Shown: piece by piece, positions 1-8,091 of the stretch
Layout of the letters: every line of letters begins with the position of its first letter
Position numbering within the stretch: the stretch's first letter is position 1
DNA from: JBMDXB01 sp048594975
Lineage (GTDB): Bacteria; Acidobacteriota; Vicinamibacteria; Vicinamibacterales; 2-12-FULL-66-21
Reading direction: 5' to 3'
DNA: 64,000 bases
Assembly (NCBI GenBank): GCA_048594975.1
Contig: JBMDXQ010000101.1
Location: 62,001 to 126,000 of the forward strand
The notes under the pieces: generated by a model
What the model saw: the letters and a program-made list of their open reading frames with translations, nothing else
Database searches by the model: none
What the model was told of the DNA's origin: nothing
Position numbers and translations under genes: made by a program

Positions 1-630
1 GCGGACGAGCGCCATGGCCTCGCGCGCGCCGGCGCCGGCGATGGCCGGAATGCCGAGCAGGAAGGCGAACCGCGCGGCGGCGTCGCGCCGCAGGCCGAGC
101 AGCATGCCGATGGCGATCGTCGAGCCCGAACGTGACACGCCGGGCACGAGCGCGCTCGCCTGGGCGACGCCGATGACGAGCGCGTCGCCCGCCTCGAGCG
201 ATGCCTCGATCCGTGTCGGCGCGCGAAACCGCTCCGCCAGCAGCATCAGCGCGGCTCCGGCGGCGAGCGTGAACGCCGCGACCGCCGGCGTCCGGAGGTG
301 CGCCTCGATCACGTCGTCGAAGAGCACGCCGGCGACGACCGCCGGCACCGTCCCGATCACGATCAGCCGCAGCAGGCGGGCGGCCGCGCCCGCGCGCGGC
401 GACAGGACCGTCGGAATCGCGGCAACCATCGCCATGATCTCGGCGCGGAAGAACAGCAGGATCGCCGTCAGGGTGCCGACGTGCAGCGCCACGTCGAACG
501 CGAGGCCGAACTCCGGCGCCTCCCACCCGAAGAACACACGGGCGAGAATCAGGTGGGCGGAGCTGGAGACCGGCAGGAACTCGGTGAACCCCTGCACGAC
601 GCCCAGCAGCGCGGCGACGAGGACCTTCAC
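1..630 (-). CDS. uppP: Undecaprenyl-diphosphatase UppP (C-terminus cut by window edge)
   Basis: Integral membrane phosphatase that converts undecaprenyl-PP to undecaprenyl-P so the lipid carrier of peptidoglycan and other envelope polymers can be reused. Read on the minus strand from a GTG at 630, the protein shows the two family signatures: QGFTEFLPVSSSAH close to the N-terminus and PGVSRSGSTIA further on, separated by hydrophobic helices. The reading frame is still open at base 1, so about 210 of the usual 260-280 residues are visible. The start lies 7 nt after the secF stop, which suggests translational coupling at the end of the tgt-yajC-secDF operon. There is no strong Shine-Dalgarno sequence. 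Confidence 0.9.
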   Translation of the reverse strand, partial: MKVLVAALLGVVQGFTEFLPVSSSAHLILARVFFGWEAPEFGLAFDVALHVGTLTAILLFFRAEIMAMVAAIPTVLSPRAGAAARLLRLIVIGTVPAVVAGVLFDDVIEAHLRTPAVAAFTLAAGAALMLLAERFRAPTRIEASLEAGDALVIGVAQASALVPGVSRSGSTIAIGMLLGLRRDAAARFAFLLGIPAIAGAGAREAMALVR

Positions 631-637
631 ACGGCCG

Positions 638-1615
638 CTACGACGCGCGCCGCCGGCCGGCTTTCGCCGCGGCCGTGCCGCTCGTCACGGCCTGTCCCTT
701 GATCGGCCGGCCGCGCTGCCACATGATCGCGACCGCCGCGGCGATGAACACCGTCGAGTACGTGCCGCTGATGATCCCGACGATCAGCGTAAACGCCATC
801 CCGCGCAGCACCTCGCCGCCGAAGAGGAAGAGCGACAGCACCGCGAGCAGCGTCGTGCCGGCGGTGATGATGGTGCGCGCCAGCGTCTGGTTCACCGCGA
901 CGTTGACGATGTGCTCCAGGTTGTCGCGGCGCATCGCCCGCATGTTCTCGCGCACCCGGTCGAACACGACGATGGTGTCATTGACCGAGTAGCCGGTGAT
1001 GGTCAAAATCGCGGCGATCACGTTCAGCGTGATGTCGTACTGGAAGAAGGTCAGGAACGCCAGCGTCACCAGCAGGTCGTGCACCGTCGCCGCGACGGCG
1101 CCGACCGCGAAGCTGAACTGGAAGCGGAGCGCGATGTAGAGCAGGATCCCGCCGAGCGCCAGGATCGTCGCCATCGTTCCCTGCCGTTTCAGCTGGTCGC
1201 CGACGATGGGCCCGACGATTTCCGTCCTGTCGACTACGAAGCTGCCGATGTTCGCCTGCTTCACCGCCGCCTCGATCGCCGCCGCCGCCTCGCTGAGCGA
1301 TCCCCCGGACTCCGCGCCCACCGCGGCGACGCGCACCATGATGCGGTTCTCCGCAGGGTCGCCGTAATACTGGACGATCGCGTCGTCGCCGGTGCCGCCC
1401 GGCATGCGGCGCAGCGCGTCGCGGACCTGCCCCACCTCGCCGTGCTGATCGAACTTCAGGATGACGACGGTGCCGCCGGAGAACTCCACGCCGAGCTGCA
1501 GCCCGCCACGCTTCGCGATGAGGCCGACACCCGCGAGAATCACGATCAGCGACAGCGCGAGCGCGTGCCAGCGCCACCGGACGAAGTCGAAGTTCGGGTT
1601 CTTGATGATCTCCAT
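638..1615 (-). CDS. secF: Protein translocase subunit SecF
   Basis: Partner of SecD in the proton-driven SecDF complex, which pulls exported proteins out of the SecYEG channel on the periplasmic side. The 325 residues hold a first membrane helix (about 17-35), the LGVEFSGG motif (about 41-48), a periplasmic domain, and a block of helices with the family signature TGYSVNDTIVVFDRVREN (about 207-224). It starts 7 nt after the secD stop and ends in TAG 7 nt before uppP. The C-terminus is a short Ala/Arg-rich tail. Length and motifs are normal for the family. Confidence 0.97.
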   Translation of the reverse strand: MEIIKNPNFDFVRWRWHALALSLIVILAGVGLIAKRGGLQLGVEFSGGTVVILKFDQHGEVGQVRDALRRMPGGTGDDAIVQYYGDPAENRIMVRVAAVGAESGGSLSEAAAAIEAAVKQANIGSFVVDRTEIVGPIVGDQLKRQGTMATILALGGILLYIALRFQFSFAVGAVAATVHDLLVTLAFLTFFQYDITLNVIAAILTITGYSVNDTIVVFDRVRENMRAMRRDNLEHIVNVAVNQTLARTIITAGTTLLAVLSLFLFGGEVLRGMAFTLIVGIISGTYSTVFIAAAVAIMWQRGRPIKGQAVTSGTAAAKAGRRRAS

Positions 1616-1622
1616 GGCGGCT

Positions 1623-3230
1623 CTAGATGCTCAGCGACGCGGTCGACGATCGGCGGCGGGCCAGCGCGAGCTCGAACAGCGTCTTCGAGACGAAGATCGA
1701 GGTGAACAGGTTGGTGAGCAGGCCGATCGTCAGGGTGGTGGCGAAGCCGCGGATCGGGCCGGTGCCGAACTGGAACAGGAACGCGGCGGCGATGAGCGAG
1801 GCCACGTGGGTGTCGAGCAGCGTGAGAAACACGCGGCCGAACCCGAAGTTGACCGCGGCCCGCGCGCCGCGCTGGGCCGCCAGCTCCTCTTTGATCCGCT
1901 CGAAGATCAGCACGTTCGAATCGACGCCCATGCCCATCGTCAGGATGAACCCGGCGATGCCGGGCAGGGTCATGACCGCGCCGAAGTAGGCCATGAAGCC
2001 GAGCAGGATGATGAGGTTGCACGCCATCGCGATGATGGCGTTGACGCCCGACAGCTTGTAGTAGACGACCATGAAGGCGATGACCAGCAGCAGCCCGCCG
2101 AGCGACGCGAGCACGCCGGAACGAATCGAGTCCTGGCCGAGCGACGGCCCGATGGTCTGCTCCTCGAGGTAGCTCAAGGGGGCCGGGAGCGCACCGGAGC
2201 GCAGGGTCAGCGACAGGTCGGCGACCTCCTGCGAGGTGAACGAGCCGTAGATCTGTCCTTCGTCGCTGATCCGGCCCTCGATGCGCGGCGCCGAGACCAC
2301 CCGGTTGTCGAGGACGATGGCCAGCAGCCGACCGATGTTCTCGCCGGTGAACCGGCCGAAGCGGCGGGCGCCGTCCGGCTTGAGCGAGAAGCTCACCGCC
2401 GGACGGTTGTTCTGGTCGAGCGAGGGCCTGGCCGTGCGCAGATCCTGGCCGGTCACCGCCGGGACCTTGCGCAGCAGGTAATACACCGTCCCGACGTCGG
2501 GCCCTTCGCCGGCGCCGGACAGCACCTCCATGTCGTCGGGCACCTTGCCGCCGTGCGGCTGCAGCAGCGCCTCCTGGCTGCCGCTCGGTCCCGCCTCGAC
2601 CAGCTTGAGCTGCAGCTGCGCCTCCGAGCGGATGATCTCCTTGGCGCGGTTCACATCCGTGACGCCGGGAAGCTCCACCAGGATCTGTTGCCCGCCCTCG
2701 CCGTAGCGCGACATCGTCGGCTCGGTCACGCCGAGCTCGTTGACCCGTCGCTCGATGGTGTCGAAGGCCTGCACGATCGTCTCCTCGCGCATGTCCTTCT
2801 CCACGTTCTCGCGCATGGTGAAGGTGTAGGCGCCGGCGGCCCCGGAGCTGCGCTGGTAGAGGGCATTGGCGCGCTCGTCGAGCACGCGGCGGAACTCGGC
2901 GTCGCGGTCCGGCGGCACGCCGGTGACCTGGAACGCGGTCGGCGAGGTCGCCGTCATCGCGCCGACGGTGACGCCCGCCGTGCGCAGCGCCTCGCGCACC
3001 TGCTCGATCGTGGTCAGCGTGTGGGTGCGCAGCGCCTCGTCGGTGTGGACGCGCAGGACCAGGTGCACGCCGCCGCGCAGGTCGAGGCCGAGGCGCAGGT
3101 GCTTGGCCATCAGCCACGAGGGGATCGGCAGGTGGTACCGCGGCGCGAGCTGCGGGTACACGCCGAGCGCAAAGAACACGACGACGGCGGTGACGACGGT
3201 GAAGACCTTCCAGCGGAGGTTCTTGTTCAT
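1623..3230 (-). CDS. secD: Protein translocase subunit SecD
   Basis: Larger subunit of the SecDF translocation motor. I start it at the ATG at 3230 (MNKNLRWKVF), which gives 535 residues with one N-terminal helix. Visible motifs are LGLDLRGGVHLVL near residues 46-58, the large periplasmic head, and a C-terminal five-helix block ending in the signature MGMGVDSNVLIFERIKEEL. The open frame extends 32 codons further upstream, into yajC, but that extension is Arg/Ser-rich and unlike SecD. The gene lies between yajC (start-stop spacing 4 nt) and secF (7 nt), the classic bacterial order. Confidence 0.97.
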   Translation of the reverse strand: MNKNLRWKVFTVVTAVVVFFALGVYPQLAPRYHLPIPSWLMAKHLRLGLDLRGGVHLVLRVHTDEALRTHTLTTIEQVREALRTAGVTVGAMTATSPTAFQVTGVPPDRDAEFRRVLDERANALYQRSSGAAGAYTFTMRENVEKDMREETIVQAFDTIERRVNELGVTEPTMSRYGEGGQQILVELPGVTDVNRAKEIIRSEAQLQLKLVEAGPSGSQEALLQPHGGKVPDDMEVLSGAGEGPDVGTVYYLLRKVPAVTGQDLRTARPSLDQNNRPAVSFSLKPDGARRFGRFTGENIGRLLAIVLDNRVVSAPRIEGRISDEGQIYGSFTSQEVADLSLTLRSGALPAPLSYLEEQTIGPSLGQDSIRSGVLASLGGLLLVIAFMVVYYKLSGVNAIIAMACNLIILLGFMAYFGAVMTLPGIAGFILTMGMGVDSNVLIFERIKEELAAQRGARAAVNFGFGRVFLTLLDTHVASLIAAAFLFQFGTGPIRGFATTLTIGLLTNLFTSIFVSKTLFELALARRRSSTASLSI

Positions 3231-3234
3231 GGTG

Positions 3235-3573
3235 CTATGCGCTGCCCGATTCCGGCACGACCGGCTCCTGCCCCTGGTAGCCGCCGATGGCGGCGCGGGA
3301 AACGTCGACCCGGACGCGGTCGGCAATCTGCAGCTGGACGACGTTGTCGGTGATGCGCGTGATCTGGCCGTGGATGCCGCTCGTCAGCACCACCCGGTCG
3401 CCGACCTTCAGCCCCTGCTGGAACTCCTGGACCTTCTTCTGGCGCCGCTTCATCGGCATGAGGATCAGGAAGTAGAAGATGGCCAGGATGAGCGCGAAGG
3501 GCAGGAACGTCACCAGGCCGCCGCCCTGGGGATCCGCCATCGCGATCACGGGAAAGTCGAGGGACACGGGCAT
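3235..3573 (-). CDS. yajC: Sec translocon accessory protein YajC
   Basis: Small single-span membrane protein that co-purifies with SecDF-SecYEG. The 112 residues contain one hydrophobic helix (about 22-41, FLPFALILAIFYFLILMPM), then the typical basic stretch KRRQKKVQEFQ and the soluble KVGDRVVLTSGIHGQI segment. The ATG at 3571-3573 directly abuts the TAA stop of tgt with no gap. A second in-frame ATG at 3540 (MADPQGGG) could also be the start. Neither has a clear ribosome binding site, so re-initiation after tgt is likely. Confidence 0.93.
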   Translation of the reverse strand: MPVSLDFPVIAMADPQGGGLVTFLPFALILAIFYFLILMPMKRRQKKVQEFQQGLKVGDRVVLTSGIHGQITRITDNVVQLQIADRVRVDVSRAAIGGYQGQEPVVPESGSA

Positions 3574-4737
3574 TTACTGTCGCGGTCGGCGTGAGAAGGT
3601 TTGCTGGAACTCCTGTCGGAGTTTTTCAAACGTCCCGAACATAATAGCCTCCCTGATGGCCCGCATGGTGTCAAGGTAAAAGTAGAGGTTGTGCACCGTG
3701 TTCAGCGTCGCCGCGGTCATCTCGCCGGCGACGTACAGGTGCCGCAGATAGGCGCGCGTGAAGCGGCGGCAGGTGTCACAGCGGCACGCCGGGTCGGGCG
3801 GCGAGAGATCCTCGGCATAGCGCGCGTTCTTGATCGAGAGCGGGCCGGCGCGCGTCAGCAGCTGGCCGTTACGCGCGTTGCGCGTCGGCAGCACGCAGTC
3901 GAAGAGATCGATCCCGCGCGCCACACCCTCGACGAGGTCGTCGGGCATCCCCGCCCCCATCAGGTAGCGCGGCCGATCCGCGGGGAGCAGCGCCGCCGTG
4001 TGCGCGACGACCTCGTAGGTCACGTCCACGGGCTCGCCGACGCTCAGCCCGCCGATGGCGTAGGCGTCGAAGCCGAGCGCCACGGTCGCCTGCACGCTCT
4101 CGGTGCGCAGCGCCGGGTAGATGCCGCCCTGCACGATGCCGAACTGCGCCTGCGCGGGATGGGTCACGACGACCCCGCCTGCCGACGCCGGATCGTCGCG
4201 CAGCTGCAGCAGCCGCGTCCGGGCGCGCCGCGCCCAGCGCGCCGAGCGCAGCATCGCCGCGCGGGCGAGCTCGATCCCGGCCGGCGACGCGATGCACTCG
4301 TCGAGCACCATCGCGATGTCGGAGCCGAGCTGCGCCTGGATGTCGGTGGCGCGCTCGGGCGTCATCAGGTGGCGCGAGCCGTCGAGATGCGAGCGGAATT
4401 CCGCGCCCTCCTCCGTGATCCGGCGCATCGGCGCCAGGCTGAAGATCTGGAACCCGCCGCTGTCGGTGAGGATCGGGCGATCCCACGCGATGAAGCGGTG
4501 CAGCCCGCCGCAGCGCGCGATCAGCGAGTCGCCCGGTTTGAGATACAGATGGTAGGTATTGCCGAGGATGATCTCGGCGCCGATCTCCTCGAGCTGCCGC
4601 TGCGTGACCGCCTTCACGGCACCACGCGTGCCCACCGGCATGAAGGCCGGCGTCTGCACCACGCCGTGCGCGGTGCGCAGCTCGCCGCGCCGCGCCAGGC
4701 CGTTGCGGTGCGTCACCTCGAAGCCGAAACCGGTCAC
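3574..4737 (-). CDS. tgt: Queuine/preQ1 tRNA-guanine transglycosylase
   Basis: Exchanges guanine-34 of GUN-anticodon tRNAs (Asp, Asn, His, Tyr) for preQ1, a step in queuosine synthesis. The 387 residues include the catalytic acid in TDSGGFQ (Asp92), the nucleophile in GIDLFDCVLPTRNAR (Asp280) and the zinc site Cys318-X-Cys320-X2-Cys323 with His349. It uses a GTG start at 4737 and is the first gene of the operon with yajC, secD, secF and uppP. Only 25 bp separate it from the divergent ddl, so the two promoters must overlap. Length and all catalytic residues are standard. Confidence 0.97.
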   Translation of the reverse strand: MTGFGFEVTHRNGLARRGELRTAHGVVQTPAFMPVGTRGAVKAVTQRQLEEIGAEIILGNTYHLYLKPGDSLIARCGGLHRFIAWDRPILTDSGGFQIFSLAPMRRITEEGAEFRSHLDGSRHLMTPERATDIQAQLGSDIAMVLDECIASPAGIELARAAMLRSARWARRARTRLLQLRDDPASAGGVVVTHPAQAQFGIVQGGIYPALRTESVQATVALGFDAYAIGGLSVGEPVDVTYEVVAHTAALLPADRPRYLMGAGMPDDLVEGVARGIDLFDCVLPTRNARNGQLLTRAGPLSIKNARYAEDLSPPDPACRCDTCRRFTRAYLRHLYVAGEMTAATLNTVHNLYFYLDTMRAIREAIMFGTFEKLRQEFQQTFSRRPRQ

Positions 4738-4762
4738 CGTCTCAGCATAGTATTCTTAGGCC

Positions 4763-5923
4763 GTGAAACGTCTCCGCGTCGGCGTGCTCTACGGCGGGCG
4801 CTCGGGTGAGCACGAGGTCTCGCTGGCCTCGGCGGCGTCGGTGATGGCCAACCTCGATCGCGCCCGCTACGAGCCGGTGCCGATCCGCATCGACAAGGAC
4901 GGCCGCTGGGCGATCGCCGACCGGCCGCCGACCGCCATGTCGGCCGGCGAGGTAATCGAACAGGCACGGCTCGAGGCGGCGCGGCCGGCGCGCAGCGGAC
5001 GCGAGGTCCACCTCGTCGCGCACCCCAGTACCGAGACGATCCTCTCGATCGACCGCGCCGCCCTCGCTCGCAGCGACGAGGGGCACGCGCTCGTCACCGG
5101 CCTCAATCTCGACGTCATCTTCCCCGTGCTGCACGGGCCGTACGGCGAGGACGGGACGATTCAGGGCCTGCTCGAGCTCGCCAACGTCCCCTACGTCGGC
5201 GCCGGCGTGCTCGCCTCGGCGGTGGGCATGGACAAGGCGGTCATGAAGCTGGTGTTCGTGGCCAGGGGCCTGCCGGTCTGCCCCTGGCGCGTGGTGGGCC
5301 GCCACGAGTGGACTGGCCGCCGCGAGTCGATCGCGGGCGAGCTGGCGCGCGCGCTCGGGTTCCCGATGTTCGTGAAGCCGGCCAACCTCGGGTCGAGCGT
5401 GGGGATCTCGAAGGTGAAGGACCCGTCGCAGCTGCCCGGGGCGATCGACGCCGCCGCGGAGTTCGACCGCAAGGTCGTCGTCGAGGCGGCGGTGCCGGAG
5501 GCGCGCGAGATCGAGTGTGCGGTGCTGGGCAACGATGCGCCGCAGGCGTCGGTGGCCGGCGAGGTGATCCCCTCGCGCGAGTTTTACGACTACGAGGCCA
5601 AGTACATCGACGACGGCTCGCGGATCGTGATCCCGGCGGACCTGCCCGAGCGGACCGCCGAGGAGATCCGGCGGCTGGCGATCGATGCGTTCCGCGCCAT
5701 CGACTGCGCGGGGATGGCGCGCGTCGACTTTCTGCTCTCCCGCCCCGCGGGCACGGTGTTCCTCAACGAGGTCAACACCATTCCCGGCTTCACTACGATC
5801 AGTATGTACTCGAAGCTGTGGGGCGCGTCGGGCATTGCCTATCCGGAACTGCTCGACCGGCTGATCGAGCTCGCCCACGAGCGACACCTCGAGAAGCAGA
5901 GCCTCCGCACCAGCATCACATGA
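4763..5923 (+). CDS. ddl: D-alanine--D-alanine ligase
   Basis: ATP-grasp ligase that makes the D-Ala-D-Ala dipeptide for peptidoglycan precursors. The 386 residues start at a GTG and show the N-terminal LYGGRSGEHEVSL loop, the VFPVLHGPYGEDGTIQG motif, the ATP-grasp region GFPMFVKPANLGSSVGISK, and the metal/D-Ala site LNEVNTIPGFTTISMYSKLW near the C-terminus. The Tyr in EFYDYEAKY fits a dipeptide rather than a depsipeptide (Van) ligase. In many bacteria ddl sits in the division cluster; here it is about 58 kb from ftsQAZ. It shares a 25-bp divergent promoter region with tgt and overlaps the next gene by ATGA. Confidence 0.97.
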   Translation: MKRLRVGVLYGGRSGEHEVSLASAASVMANLDRARYEPVPIRIDKDGRWAIADRPPTAMSAGEVIEQARLEAARPARSGREVHLVAHPSTETILSIDRAALARSDEGHALVTGLNLDVIFPVLHGPYGEDGTIQGLLELANVPYVGAGVLASAVGMDKAVMKLVFVARGLPVCPWRVVGRHEWTGRRESIAGELARALGFPMFVKPANLGSSVGISKVKDPSQLPGAIDAAAEFDRKVVVEAAVPEAREIECAVLGNDAPQASVAGEVIPSREFYDYEAKYIDDGSRIVIPADLPERTAEEIRRLAIDAFRAIDCAGMARVDFLLSRPAGTVFLNEVNTIPGFTTISMYSKLWGASGIAYPELLDRLIELAHERHLEKQSLRTSIT

Positions 5924-7455
5924 CCGGCGCGAGATCGTGTGGCGCCCTGCTGGCGGCGCTGCTGATCTCAGCTGCCGCCGCGCCGCGTGCCGCGCAGGGC
6001 CTGCGCGGCAGCGAGGGGCTCCTCCACACCTACGACGCCATCCTCGACGCGCGCTTCGACCAGGTCGAGGCGGAACTGCAGCGCGCGTGCGGCCCGGCGC
6101 CCGCCGCGGCCTGCCAGGTGCTGCGGGCGACCTCCCTGTGGTGGCGGATCCTGCTCGACCCGGAGAACCGCGCGCTCGATACGGCCTTCGGCAACGAGAT
6201 CGAAGAGGCGATCGCCGCCTGCGACGCCTGGACCGACCGCGAGCCGGACGACGCCGAGGCCTGGTTCTACCTGGGCGCCGCCTACGCCGCTCGCGTCCAG
6301 TGGCGCGTGCTCCGCGACCAGAAGGTGGCCGCGGCCCGCGACGGCAAGCGGATCCGGGATGCGCTGCTCGAAGCCATCGAGCTCGACCCCGCGCTGGAGG
6401 ACGCCTATTTCGGTCTCGGGCTGTACAAGTACTACGCCGACGTGGCGCCCGCGGCGGCGAGACTCCTGCGCATGCTGCTATTCCTGCCCGGCGGAAACCG
6501 TGAAGAGGGGTTGCGCGAGATGCTGCGCGCGCGCGACCGGGGGCGGCTGCTGCAGGGGGAAGCGGACTACCAGCTGCACCTCATTTATCTGTGGTACGAG
6601 CGGCGGACCGACCGGGCGATCCAGCTGCTCCGGTCCCTCCACGAGCACTACCCGGGGAACCCGCTGTTCCTCTCGCAGATCGCCGCCATCCAGGATGAGT
6701 ACCAGCACGACCCCGGCGCCAGCCTCGCGACCTGGCGGACGCTGCTCGCCGCCGCCCGCGAACAGCGAGTCAACCTCCCGGCCTTGGCCGCGACCCAGGC
6801 GCGGCTCGGCATCGCCCGGCACCTGGAGACGCTGCACGAGACTGACCACGCCATCGAGCTGCTGACCGACGTCGTCGCGTCCCGGCCGGCTGCGCCCTTT
6901 TCGTCGCTGGCCCTCGCGCACCTGCGGCTCGGAGAAGCGCACGACCGACTGGGGTCACGGTCCGAGGCGGTGGTCGAGTACCGCGCCGCGGTGGCGGCCA
7001 TCCCCGGTCTCGATCCCTACGACGTTCGCCGACAGGTGACCGACCGCCTGCGCCGCGCGCCGGATCCCCGCCGCACCGAGGCCTACCGCCTCTCGCTCGA
7101 GGGCTGGCGCCTGCTGGAGCGCAGCGACGAGGCCGGCGCCGCCGGCCGCTTCGAGCGATCGCTGGCGCTGAACGCCGCCGACCCGGTCGCGCGCTACCGG
7201 TACGGGCGCGCGCTGCAGGCGCTGCACGACGACACCCGGGCGCTCGCGCAGTTCGAGCAGGCGATCCGCGGCGCCCGCACCTGCCCCGCCCCGGTGCTCG
7301 GCGCCGCGTACCTCGAAGCCGCGCGCCTGCACGAACGCGCCGGACGGCGCAGTCAGGCGCTCTCCCACTATCGCATCGCCTCCACGCTGTTCGGCGCCGG
7401 CGCCGACACGCGCGCCGCCGCCGCGCGCGCGCTCGCGCGGCTCTCGGCGCGGTGA
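5920..7455 (+). CDS. Secreted TPR-repeat protein of unknown function
   Basis: The start ATG overlaps the ddl stop (ATGA), giving 511 residues. An N-terminal hydrophobic stretch followed by AAQG (residues 1-27) looks like a signal peptide for export to the periplasm. The remainder is helical with several tetratricopeptide-like units, for example DDAEAWFYLGAAYAARVQW, LEDAYFGLGLYKYYAD, ADPVARYRYGRALQALHDD and APVLGAAYLEAARLHERAG, separated by variable linkers. TPR arrays are usually protein-interaction scaffolds. No catalytic domain is visible. Coupling to ddl suggests co-expression with envelope synthesis, but a specific role cannot be read from the sequence. Confidence 0.85.
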   Translation: MTGARSCGALLAALLISAAAAPRAAQGLRGSEGLLHTYDAILDARFDQVEAELQRACGPAPAAACQVLRATSLWWRILLDPENRALDTAFGNEIEEAIAACDAWTDREPDDAEAWFYLGAAYAARVQWRVLRDQKVAAARDGKRIRDALLEAIELDPALEDAYFGLGLYKYYADVAPAAARLLRMLLFLPGGNREEGLREMLRARDRGRLLQGEADYQLHLIYLWYERRTDRAIQLLRSLHEHYPGNPLFLSQIAAIQDEYQHDPGASLATWRTLLAAAREQRVNLPALAATQARLGIARHLETLHETDHAIELLTDVVASRPAAPFSSLALAHLRLGEAHDRLGSRSEAVVEYRAAVAAIPGLDPYDVRRQVTDRLRRAPDPRRTEAYRLSLEGWRLLERSDEAGAAGRFERSLALNAADPVARYRYGRALQALHDDTRALAQFEQAIRGARTCPAPVLGAAYLEAARLHERAGRRSQALSHYRIASTLFGAGADTRAAAARALARLSAR

Positions 7456-7571
7456 TCGACGGCCGCGAGCGGCGCGCATGCGCCGCCGCGCTCACCACGC
7501 GCGCGATCCTGTGCCGCGCACGCGCCTCTATCGCCGCGACGTGCTGCTCCCGACAAGATCGGGCGTGGATT

Positions 7572-7623
7572 TTGACAAATCGGTGCACTTTGTGCTTGAC
7601 ACTCGATTTTTCTCATCCATAAT
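7572..7623 (+). promoter_or_regulatory. Sigma70-type promoter for the first 17-aa micro-gene
   Basis: In an unusually AT-rich patch, TTGACA at 7596-7601 is followed after 16 bp by CATAAT at 7618-7623, close to consensus. A second TTGACA lies at 7572-7577. Transcription should begin near 7630, leaving a leader of about 90 nt before the ATG at 7718. It is the most consensus-like promoter I saw in the window. Confidence 0.7.
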
Positions 7624-7647
7624 CTACATCTTGTATGAGGGTGGATC

Positions 7648-7695
7648 GCTCAGCCCACCTGTGGTAACCCTCGGAAACCGGTAACAAAGCTGAGC
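7648..7695 (+). promoter_or_regulatory. Structured 5' leader ahead of micro-gene 1
   Basis: The untranslated leader can close through GCTCAGC (7648-7654) pairing with GCTGAGC (7689-7695). Inside is a CCAC/GTGG helix (7655-7664) and two copies of GGTAAC. No known riboswitch consensus is recognised. The stem ends about 15 nt before the strong ribosome binding site AAGGAGGA (7708-7714 region), so folding could affect translation or mRNA stability. Confidence 0.4.
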
Positions 7696-7717
7696 TGCCA
7701 CGTTCCAAGGAGGAATA

Positions 7718-7771
7718 ATGGCGAAGAAGACTGCGAAGGGCGGCAAGAAAAAGGGCGGGAAGAAGCGCTAA
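7718..7771 (+). CDS. 17-residue Lys/Gly-rich micro-protein, copy 1
   Basis: An ATG preceded by a near-perfect Shine-Dalgarno (AAGGAGGA, about 4 nt spacing) opens an 18-codon frame ending in TAA. The product, MAKKTAKGGKKKGGKKR, has eight Lys and one Arg in 17 residues and no acidic or hydrophobic core, so it is probably disordered and binds nucleic acid. It has its own promoter, leader and intrinsic terminator. A second gene 200 bp downstream encodes exactly the same peptide with six synonymous codon differences, strong evidence that both are translated. The composition resembles histone-H1-like tails or tiny ribosomal proteins such as bTHX, but I assign no function. Confidence 0.8.
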   Translation: MAKKTAKGGKKKGGKKR

Positions 7772-7790
7772 CCGCGCCGCCTACCGGTCC

Positions 7791-7823
7791 GGGGGTGTCG
7801 AGAGCTGACACCCCCTCTTTTTT
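7791..7823 (+). terminator. Intrinsic terminator of micro-gene 1
   Basis: A 9-bp perfect stem, GGGGGTGTC (7791-7799) with GACACCCCC (7807-7815), closes a 7-nt loop and is followed by TCTTTTTT. It lies 19 nt after the TAA stop and should end transcription before copy 2. Confidence 0.9.
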
Positions 7824-7972
7824 GACGCAGACCTCCCGTGCCCGCGGGAGTTAGCAGCGAAGCGAGAGCGCCGACAGAGGCAGGCCGGCGAGCCCTGGGT
7901 GGCCGCGGCGCTGCGACGGCAGTGAATGCTCCTCGCACATCGGATCCCACAGTGAAGGGGGGGATAAGCGCA

Positions 7973-8026
7973 ATGGCGAAGAAGACGGCCAAGGGCGGGA
8001 AGAAGAAGGGCGGCAAGAAGCGGTAA
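7973..8026 (+). CDS. 17-residue Lys/Gly-rich micro-protein, copy 2
   Basis: A second 18-codon frame encodes the identical peptide MAKKTAKGGKKKGGKKR. Compared with copy 1 the codons for Thr5, Ala6, Gly9, Lys11, Gly14 and Arg17 differ, always silently. Upstream is a G-rich ribosome-binding region (GAAGGGGGGGAT, 7954-7965). No clear promoter is visible between the copy-1 terminator and this gene, so it may rely on read-through or on a weak promoter. A second intrinsic terminator follows. The exact conservation of the peptide with diverged DNA implies selection on the protein. Confidence 0.75.
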   Translation: MAKKTAKGGKKKGGKKR

Positions 8027-8045
8027 GCTGCCTCACCCGCTTGAG

Positions 8046-8072
8046 AAGGGGGCGGCCGTCGCCCCCTTTTTT
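8046..8072 (+). terminator. Intrinsic terminator of micro-gene 2
   Basis: GGGGGCG (8048-8054) pairs with CGCCCCC (8060-8066) around a GCCGT loop and is followed by six T. The flanking A residues (8046-8047) extend the stem against the T-run, so it may also work for the convergent gene ending at 8092. Confidence 0.88.
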
Positions 8073-8091
8073 GTCGTACATGCGCGGCGTC

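Noticed and set aside
7478..7684. A 68-codon frame running through the micro-gene promoter.
   Set aside because: It spans the -35/-10 boxes and leader and has no protein-like composition; the regulatory reading explains the sequence better.
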